Assembly (NCBI GenBank): GCA_018970625.1
Contig: JAGWVZ010000063.1
Span: 1-11,561 of the forward strand
Direction: 5' to 3'
DNA: 11,561 nucleotides
From: Myxococcales bacterium
Lineage (GTDB): Bacteria; Myxococcota; Bradymonadia; REDH01
Part shown: one piece after another, positions 6,721 through 11,561 of the stretch
How positions within the stretch are numbered: the first letter of the stretch is position 1
How the letters are laid out: every line of letters starts with the position of its first letter
Notes under the pieces: model-generated
Told to the model about the DNA's origin: nothing
Seen by the model: only the letters and a program-made list of their open reading frames with translations
The model's database searches: none
Translations under genes and position numbers: made by a program

Positions 6721-6740
6721 CTCGGTTCCCCTCCGAGGCT

Positions 6741-7403
6741 ATGAGACTCGTACTTTGTGGGACAAATACTGGCGTCGGTAAGTCGTATATCGGCGCTCGA
6801 CTTGTTTTTGCCCTCCGGCATGCCGGTTTGGCTCCATCCGTGGCCAAACCACTTGAATCAGGCGTGCGGGATACCGGTTATCCTGTTGACGCGATGGCGC
6901 TGCGACAGGCCGCTGGAAATCGGGTGCCACTCGAGACGGTTTGTCCCTGGCCGTTGCAGCCGCCTGTCTCGCCGGCAGCCGCGCTGGAAGCAGAGGGTCG
7001 CGATGTGTCCACGGAGGCGCTTCGAGCGGCCATCGACCTCGCCCTGAGCGACGCGCCGGTGGGGATTGTCGAGACAGCCGGGGGGTTGCTGAGCCCGCTG
7101 ACCGCCGAGCTGCGGTCGGTCGATGTCGCGACGCTGCTGAGTGCGCCGGTGCTGCTGGTTGCGCCCGCCGCCCTGGGGGTTGTCACACAGGTTTCGATGG
7201 CGCTGGAATGTCTGGCCGCGCGTCGCGTTGACTGCCTCGCGGTTGTACTGAACCATATGGGTGCCGAGCGTACCGAAGACGCCGCCAGCAACGCGCGATG
7301 GATTGAGCGCGCGTACCCGGGCGTGACCATCGTGGAGACGGATGGTGACGATGAGGGGCTGGCGAAGCTGGTGGCTCTCGTTCGGGCGCGGGCAGGGCGC
7401 TGA
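6741..7403 (+). CDS. bioD: Dethiobiotin synthetase
   Basis: A 220-residue cytoplasmic enzyme that closes the ureido ring of biotin, converting 7,8-diaminopelargonate, CO2 and ATP to dethiobiotin. Visible family features: P-loop GTNTGVGKS (7-15), KPLESG (36-41) with the substrate-contacting Lys, D50, the metal-binding E111 in VETAGG (110-115), and VVLNHMG (168-174) near the nucleotide-base pocket. Length is normal for BioD. The start at 6741 is where the family begins; the frame stays open upstream through the tRNA to 6189, but that extension is an artefact. The ribosome-binding site is poor (GAGG only two bases before the ATG). No other biotin genes are in the window, so bioD appears detached from the rest of the pathway. 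The gene ends 140 bases before the convergent kinase gene. Confidence 0.93.
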   Translation: MRLVLCGTNTGVGKSYIGARLVFALRHAGLAPSVAKPLESGVRDTGYPVDAMALRQAAGNRVPLETVCPWPLQPPVSPAAALEAEGRDVSTEALRAAIDLALSDAPVGIVETAGGLLSPLTAELRSVDVATLLSAPVLLVAPAALGVVTQVSMALECLAARRVDCLAVVLNHMGAERTEDAASNARWIERAYPGVTIVETDGDDEGLAKLVALVRARAGR

Positions 7404-7543
7404 GGCAATACGCGCGGCTGAGCCCGGTGGTAAGGGTCCCGGGGCCTGTTGGTGCGACATCACGCGTGCGGCAAGGTGAGCGTCCCCGCGGATTCGAGCT
7501 CGCCTCACTCGTGTTCAGGGCGGCCCCACGACCACTCAACGCC

Positions 7544-9706
7544 TCAGATTTCGTCGGGTGGCGTTGTGCGAGCTGGGCGGGACGGCCGGGTCGGTGCCGG
7601 GTCGGCGGCGGGACGCGAAGGGGTTGTGTCGGCCGCAGGTCTCGCAGGCTGGGTACTGGCCGGGGGGCGCTCTGGTGCCGGTTCCACGGTCGGACGGGTT
7701 GGCGCTGGTTGCGTCGGCGCTGGTTGCGTCGGCGCTGGTTGGGTCGGCGCATCGGTTCCCGCATCCTGACCCAGCACCACGGCGGGTCGTGCCGCAGGTG
7801 CAGACGGTGTAGTCCCTGCATCGGATGCAGGCCGTGCCGGGCCCGCGTCGGCGGGCACTCCGGCGGTAGCCCCTGTATCGGCGCTGTCGGTAGCCGTTGT
7901 GGCCTCCGTGGTGTCTGTGCTGGCGTCCGTTTCGGCGCCTGCGCCCGAGCCGGCGCTCGCCTCGGACGTCGCTTCGCCGCTGGCCTCTTCGCCGCTGGCT
8001 TCCTGCGTTTCGAACAAGGACGCGAACGGCATCTCGATTTCACCGCCGGACTCAGCGACGGTGACCATTTTCCACGCGAACGCAGCGACTCCGAAGATAA
8101 CGGCCAGACCGAGGACACTGGCGAAGATCAGGAGACCGGGGCTTCGGCTCATTCGAGGCGGAGCGTGATAGGGGTTGTCCTCGTCGAATGCGCCGCCAAA
8201 CTCTGTCTCGTCTTCCTGTTCGCCGTCCGGTAGCACATGTTGACCGGACGTGTGCGCGATGACGGCATCAAGGCGAAATGCGTCGGTGGCGGTGGTGGTC
8301 GGGGCTTTGCTCCGTTTGTTCTTTGTTTTTCCGTCCTTTGAGGCGGAGCTCAGGTTTACGGGACCCGAGCGCTCGGCCTTCTGTGCTCCCGAGTCGGCGA
8401 CTGGCTGCTGGGTAGAAGCACGTTCGCCCGGGCTGGTGGCGCGCGTCGCGTTCTTCGCGCGCGACCGGGAGCCTTTATCGACGCCAATATCAAACTTGTC
8501 GTCGTCATTTCCGCCGAGCGAGAACCCATCATCCAGCTGTGGGCTGTCGCCCATCGTGAAGTTGTCACCGTCGAGGGCGAGTCCCAGTTGGGGTTCGGCC
8601 AGGGGGCCACGCGAGCCGCGCGATTTGCCCTGCGGCTGGTCGTCGCGCACAGATGCCCGACTGCCCGACGTCCGGGGAGCGGCGCTCGACCCGGTGGTTT
8701 GCGGCCCGCGCTGAGCGGAGCTGCCGCCCTGCGAGGTCACGGTTCCAGCCAGCGCACGTCCCTGAATGCCGTGCATGATGTCGTCGAGCTCGCTCAGGAA
8801 CGCCTCCATGGACTGGGGGCGATCGGCGGGGTTCTTGGACAGCGCGCGATGAACGATGCCAGCGAGTGCGTCGGGGACACTATGCTTGCTACGTTGTTGA
8901 ATTGGAGCGGGTTTTTCGGTGATGTGCCGCTGAAGAAGGCCTAGTTTGTTGCTGCCCGTGAACGGAGGGTCACCGGCCAGCATCGCGTACATGACAAGCC
9001 CGGTCGCGTAGATGTCGGTACGAATGTCGACGCGGGCGCCGCTGGCCTGCTCAGGCGACATGTACTCCGGCGTGCCGAATGCGGTGCCGGCCTGCGTCAT
9101 GCTGCGCGACTGGTCGTCATCGAGCATTTTCGCGATGCCGAAGTCGAGCACCTTGATGGACATGCGCCCGCCTGCGCCTTCGAAGATCATGATGTTATCG
9201 GGCTTCACATCGCGGTGAATCACCTGCTCGGCATGCGCGCTGGCGAGCACTTCGCAGAGCTGCATCGCGATACGGATGGCGGGCACCGGCTCAAGCGGCC
9301 CGTTCCGAAGGATGAACTCCGACAGCGTGAGGCCGTTGACGTACTCCATGGTCAGAAACAGCGACCCGTCGCTGAGGCGTCCGAAATCGTAGATCGAGAC
9401 GGCCATGGGATGCCGCACTTTGCAGGCCGAGCGCGCTTCGTTCAGGAAGCGCTGTGCGACAATGTCGTCCTCGGCAAAGCGGCGGTGCAGGATTTTGACG
9501 GCGACGGCCTGGTTCATCTCCAGATGGCGAGCCTTGTACACTTCCCCCATGCCGCCCTTGGCGATGCGGCTCTCAATCCGGTAACGCTGGCTGACGATAT
9601 GCCCGATGTACGGGTCTGCCACGTCATTGGGTGCCGCTTTTCCGCAGTGCGGACAATACCGCGCACCGGGTTCGAGGCGGCCTTGGCAGTGGAGGCACTC
9701 TGACAT
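7544..9706 (-). CDS. Membrane-anchored Ser/Thr protein kinase with zinc ribbon
   Basis: A 720-residue Hanks-type kinase. Residues 4-21 form a zinc ribbon (C4xxC7 ... C18xxC21). The kinase domain spans about 42-305: glycine loop AKGGMGEVYKA (49-59), ATP-binding K71, alpha-C E90, catalytic HRDVKPDN (164-171), DFG (188-190), activation loop with SMTQAGTAFGTPEYMSPE (202-219). All catalytic residues are intact, so it should phosphorylate Ser/Thr. A charged, Ser/Gly-rich disordered linker follows (about 310-515), then one transmembrane helix (PGLLIFASVLGLAVIFGVAA, about 522-541) and an Ala/Thr/Pro-rich tail of about 170 residues that should lie outside the cytoplasm, including tandem APTQP repeats. 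No PASTA or other sensor domain is recognisable in the tail. It is divergent from the exoribonuclease gene. Targets unknown. Confidence 0.94.
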   Translation of the reverse strand: MSECLHCQGRLEPGARYCPHCGKAAPNDVADPYIGHIVSQRYRIESRIAKGGMGEVYKARHLEMNQAVAVKILHRRFAEDDIVAQRFLNEARSACKVRHPMAVSIYDFGRLSDGSLFLTMEYVNGLTLSEFILRNGPLEPVPAIRIAMQLCEVLASAHAEQVIHRDVKPDNIMIFEGAGGRMSIKVLDFGIAKMLDDDQSRSMTQAGTAFGTPEYMSPEQASGARVDIRTDIYATGLVMYAMLAGDPPFTGSNKLGLLQRHITEKPAPIQQRSKHSVPDALAGIVHRALSKNPADRPQSMEAFLSELDDIMHGIQGRALAGTVTSQGGSSAQRGPQTTGSSAAPRTSGSRASVRDDQPQGKSRGSRGPLAEPQLGLALDGDNFTMGDSPQLDDGFSLGGNDDDKFDIGVDKGSRSRAKNATRATSPGERASTQQPVADSGAQKAERSGPVNLSSASKDGKTKNKRSKAPTTTATDAFRLDAVIAHTSGQHVLPDGEQEDETEFGGAFDEDNPYHAPPRMSRSPGLLIFASVLGLAVIFGVAAFAWKMVTVAESGGEIEMPFASLFETQEASGEEASGEATSEASAGSGAGAETDASTDTTEATTATDSADTGATAGVPADAGPARPASDAGTTPSAPAARPAVVLGQDAGTDAPTQPAPTQPAPTQPAPTRPTVEPAPERPPASTQPARPAADTTPSRPAADPAPTRPSRPARTTPPDEI
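7701..7750. repeat. 15-bp tandem repeat in the kinase tail
   Basis: The unit GGCGCTGGTTGCGTC occurs at 7701-7715, 7716-7730 and, with one mismatch, 7731-7745, followed by five more matching bases. It encodes the APTQP-type five-residue repeats in the extracytoplasmic tail of the kinase. Because the unit is a multiple of three, copy-number change would keep the frame and vary tail length. Confidence 0.85.
7977..8006. repeat. Second short in-frame repeat in the kinase tail
   Basis: Two 15-base units (TCGCCGCTGGCCTCT-like and TCGCCGCTGGCTTCC-like) sit next to each other and encode the repeated EASGE peptide in the tail just after the membrane helix. Like the APTQP repeat it is in frame and consistent with slippage-driven growth of a low-complexity tail. 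Confidence 0.5.
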
Positions 9707-9738
9707 GAGTTCGTCAATCGAAAGGTTACGGTAAGCTA

Positions 9739-9762
9739 CCGCTACACGCTGCGTTGTAGCGG
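9739..9762. promoter_or_regulatory. 8+8 bp inverted repeat between kinase and exoribonuclease genes
   Basis: CCGCTACA (9739-9746) and TGTAGCGG (9755-9762) are perfect inverted arms with an 8-base spacer. The site lies 33 bases before the kinase start and 96 bases before the exoribonuclease start, in the shared upstream region. Arms of this length and spacing fit an operator for a dimeric regulator; a hairpin in one leader is the alternative. Confidence 0.45.
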
Positions 9763-9800
9763 ATCAGATCTTCATGGCAAGAAATCTGGTCCGGCCGTTC

Positions 9801-9829
9801 TTTACTCTCGTCGCGGCCCGGCATACGAA
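9801..9829 (+). promoter_or_regulatory. Weak candidate promoter for the exoribonuclease gene
   Basis: TTTACT (9801-9806), 17 bases, then TACGAA (9824-9829) gives a marginal sigma-70-like pair whose start point would fall near 9836, about 20 bases before the preferred ATG at 9858. If real, it excludes the upstream in-frame ATG at 9774. Confidence 0.3.
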
Positions 9830-9857
9830 CCGCCTACCATTTTTCAGGCAGGGCACG

Positions 9858-11153
9858 ATGAGCTTACGAATCGCAGAACTGGAAGCCAACACGACCGTCA
9901 CGTCGTTCTTTGCCCTGGCGAGTCTTCGCGAGGCGCGCACGCGCACCGGGTCATCGTTTTACAACCTGCTGCTGCAGGACCGGACGGGTACTGCCTCGGG
10001 GAAGGTCTGGTCGCCGGCCGAGGTGTGGCGTGATGATGTGGCCGTGCCGGGCGTGGTGAAGGTGCGCGCGCGGGTCGAGACGTACCGCGATGAAATTCAG
10101 CTCAACATCGAATCGATTGAACCATATCGTCCCAGCGCCGAAGAGTATGAAGCGCTCATGCCGTGTTCCCGATGGACGCCGGAGCTGTTGCTGCACGAGG
10201 TGCGGCTGCATGTTGAGACAGCGGTGCGCAGCGACGTGCTGTGCAGGCTGTTGCTGGCGGTGATGGATCACCCCGAGGTGGTACCCCGGCTGTCCACGAC
10301 GCCCGCGGCGACGGGTAATCATCATGCGTACCGCGCCGGACTCATTGAGCACACGCTGTCGATGATGCGCATCGCTTCGCTGCTCGCCGGGCACTACGCG
10401 AACTACTACCCCGGCATGGTCGATGGTGATCTGCTGATTGCAGGCGTGTTGTTACACGATCTGGGCAAGGTATGGGAGATCGAGGGTGAGCTGGTCACGA
10501 CCTACTCGACCGTGGGCAATCTGGTGGGCCACATTCCCATGGGGGCAGCGTTCATTGAGCGGGTGGCGCGGGAAATCGGTGGTGTGCCGCGCGAGCTCGT
10601 GTGGGAACTTCAGCACCTCATTCTGTCGCATCATGGTCAGTACGAGTACGGTTCTCCCAAACTACCCGTGACACCAGAAGCTCAAATCCTTCATTATATC
10701 GATAACCTGGACGCCAAGACGAACACGTTCTGGGCCAACATGCCCGAGGAGGGCTGGGCGCACACCCATCGAGTGCCGGCGAAGATGGTACTCAACGCGA
10801 GCAGCCTGCGTCGTGGCTGGGCCGATCCCGTGTTGCTGGAGCTGGGTACACGCGGGCCGGGCGTGCCCATCGACGCCGCCCCGAGTCAGACGCATTCGAC
10901 CGAAGTGGCAAGAAGGCACGCGGTTTCGCAGGGCGGCGGTACGTACTCGCCGGAGCGTCTGGAGAGTACGTCGGCGCCCGCGGACTCCGACCCCGAGCCT
11001 GAAGTGGGCAGCCCGGTTCGAGGTGCAGCGCCAGATATGCGGTCGGCGCCGCTCGACCTCGCTGCCGACACAAGCGAGGCGCGCGCGGGTACCCCCGACT
11101 CGCAGAACGTGTCGCGTCCGCTTACGCTGAGCCTGTTTAACGGACTGGAGTAG
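9858..11153 (+). CDS. YhaM-type 3'-5' exoribonuclease (OB fold plus HD domain)
   Basis: A 431-residue protein built like Bacillus YhaM, a metal-dependent 3'-5' exoribonuclease. Residues 1-90 form an OB-fold nucleic-acid-binding domain (FYNLLLQDRTGTASGKVW then VPGVVKVRARVETY). An HD phosphohydrolase domain spans about 140-320: H155/H156 and H165 in HHAYRAGLIEHT, H200-D201 in LLHDLGKVWE, H258-H259 in LSHHGQYEYGSP, and D282 in YIDNLDAK. All expected metal ligands are present. From about 335 the protein continues with roughly 95 Ser/Pro/Ala-rich, probably disordered residues, ending in LTLSLFNGLE; Bacillus YhaM (about 314 residues) lacks this tail. The start at 9858 is chosen because the family begins MSLRIAELE-like and AGGG precedes it; an in-frame ATG at 9774 would add 28 residues of no family likeness. 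Divergent from the kinase gene. Confidence 0.9.
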   Translation: MSLRIAELEANTTVTSFFALASLREARTRTGSSFYNLLLQDRTGTASGKVWSPAEVWRDDVAVPGVVKVRARVETYRDEIQLNIESIEPYRPSAEEYEALMPCSRWTPELLLHEVRLHVETAVRSDVLCRLLLAVMDHPEVVPRLSTTPAATGNHHAYRAGLIEHTLSMMRIASLLAGHYANYYPGMVDGDLLIAGVLLHDLGKVWEIEGELVTTYSTVGNLVGHIPMGAAFIERVAREIGGVPRELVWELQHLILSHHGQYEYGSPKLPVTPEAQILHYIDNLDAKTNTFWANMPEEGWAHTHRVPAKMVLNASSLRRGWADPVLLELGTRGPGVPIDAAPSQTHSTEVARRHAVSQGGGTYSPERLESTSAPADSDPEPEVGSPVRGAAPDMRSAPLDLAADTSEARAGTPDSQNVSRPLTLSLFNGLE

Positions 11154-11213
11154 CCAACTTAGTCTAAAATCCGGGCTGCGCCCCTCTTGCGCGCTCATCA
11201 TGGCACGACTAGG

Positions 11214-11269
11214 CGGGTCGATATTCGGGCGCCAACGTCGAAGCGAGCGCGACCCGTCCCCGGTTTTTT
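11214..11269 (+). terminator. Possible terminator after the exoribonuclease gene
   Basis: CGGGTCG (11214-11220) and CGACCCG (11250-11256) can form a 7-bp stem around a 29-base loop, followed seven bases later by six Ts (11264-11269). The long loop and the gap before the T-run make it a weak intrinsic terminator. It lies between the exoribonuclease stop and the dehydrogenase start. Confidence 0.3.
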
Positions 11270-11303
11270 CGCTGCACCCGCGCCGGTGCGCGACGTCACA
11301 ACG

Positions 11304-11320
11304 CCTGGCGGGTCGCCGGG
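11304..11320 (+). promoter_or_regulatory. Leader hairpin just before the dehydrogenase ribosome-binding site
   Basis: CCTGGCG (11304-11310) pairs with CGCCGGG (11314-11320), with one U-G pair, around a three-base loop, ending eight bases before the GGAG at 11329-11332. It could affect translation of the dehydrogenase; GC-rich sequence makes chance pairing possible. Confidence 0.25.
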
Positions 11321-11338
11321 CACGCTCTGGAGTTCGCG

Positions 11339-11561
11339 ATGCGGTTATTCGAGGTCCTTGAGGCTCACCGGTACGGTTCGATTCACCTGTGCACTGACGA
11401 GCGCACCGGCCTGCGTGCGGTCATCGCGCTGCACAACACGAAGCTCGGGCCAGCCATCGGGGGTACACGTGCGCTGCGCTACCGCGAAGAAGAGGCGGCT
11501 GTCGTGGATGCCATTCGTCTGGCGCGTGGCATGGCCTATAAGGCGGCCATCAGCGGGCTTC
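11339..11561 (+). CDS. Leu/Phe/Val dehydrogenase, N-terminal part
   Basis: An open plus-strand frame from ATG 11339 runs off the window after 74 codons. GGAG lies six bases upstream, a good ribosome-binding site. The peptide matches the start of NAD-dependent branched-chain/aromatic amino-acid dehydrogenases (Glu/Leu/Phe/Val family), which reversibly deaminate leucine, valine or phenylalanine to the 2-oxo acid in the cytoplasm. Key signs: [20 protein letters not shown] (23-42), TRALRY (43-48), and [15 protein letters not shown] (60-74). K68 in YKAA is at the position of the substrate-carboxylate-binding Lys of leucine dehydrogenase. The catalytic Lys in the following GGGK segment and the NAD-binding Rossmann domain lie beyond the edge, so substrate preference cannot be judged; leucine or phenylalanine dehydrogenase are both possible. 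Confidence 0.88.
   Translation, partial: MRLFEVLEAHRYGSIHLCTDERTGLRAVIALHNTKLGPAIGGTRALRYREEEAAVVDAIRLARGMAYKAAISGL

Noticed and set aside
6189..6740. N-terminal extension of bioD through the tRNA
   Set aside because: The frame is open by chance, covering antisense of the DUF2339 N-terminus and the tRNA-Thr gene; BioD homology starts at 6741.
7404..7543. Terminator between bioD and the kinase gene
   Set aside because: I found GC-rich partial palindromes but no clear stem followed by a T-run.
7701..7750. Possible CRISPR or mobile-element repeat
   Set aside because: The 15-bp units are contiguous with no spacers and lie in frame in the kinase gene.
7183..8233. Long open frames overlapping the kinase tail on both strands
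   Set aside because: They consist of biased Arg/Pro/Gly-rich sequence from out-of-frame reading of GC-rich repeats; the kinase frame has an intact domain architecture.
9774..9857. Upstream ATG for the exoribonuclease
   Set aside because: The added 28 residues do not fit the family, and a ribosome-binding site and a candidate promoter favour 9858.

Overview
The window is GC-rich bacterial chromosome, densely coding on both strands. Several features suggest a Myxococcota/Bradymonadota-type (former Deltaproteobacteria) organism: a membrane-anchored serine/threonine kinase with an N-terminal zinc ribbon and a low-complexity tail, a DUF2339 membrane protein, a tandem set of AIM24-family genes, and a SprT-like protein of a kind common in that group. 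This placement is inference from gene content, not a sequence match. I see no insertion sequence, prophage, CRISPR array or toxin-antitoxin pair.

Layout. (1) Positions 1-1768 are a minus-strand series: an orphan helical protein, a hotdog-fold thioesterase-like protein, and a SprT-like zinc metalloprotein that runs off the left edge. The first two are 12 nt apart. A credible sigma-70-like promoter lies at 1804-1832. (2) Positions 2009-4126 hold three consecutive plus-strand AIM24/TIGR00266 paralogues. (3) Positions 4136-6510 are a convergent minus-strand pair: a large DUF2339 membrane protein and a small three-helix membrane protein whose start overlaps the DUF2339 stop (ATGA). (4) tRNA-Thr(CGT) is at 6648-6720, followed 20 nt later by bioD (dethiobiotin synthetase), both on plus. 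(5) The minus-strand kinase at 7544-9706 faces a plus-strand YhaM-type OB-fold/HD 3'-5' exoribonuclease at 9858-11153; their shared upstream region carries a perfect 8+8 bp inverted repeat. (6) A Leu/Phe/Val-type amino-acid dehydrogenase starts at 11339 and runs off the right edge.

Most of the genes are recognisable families with housekeeping or signalling roles. Those whose job is not obvious are the AIM24 triplet, the DUF2339 pair and the 119-residue orphan. Both edge genes are partial, so their calls rest on incomplete domains. No single clearly new system stands out. The AIM24 triplet with a diverged first copy, and the kinase/exoribonuclease divergent pair, are the parts most worth following up.
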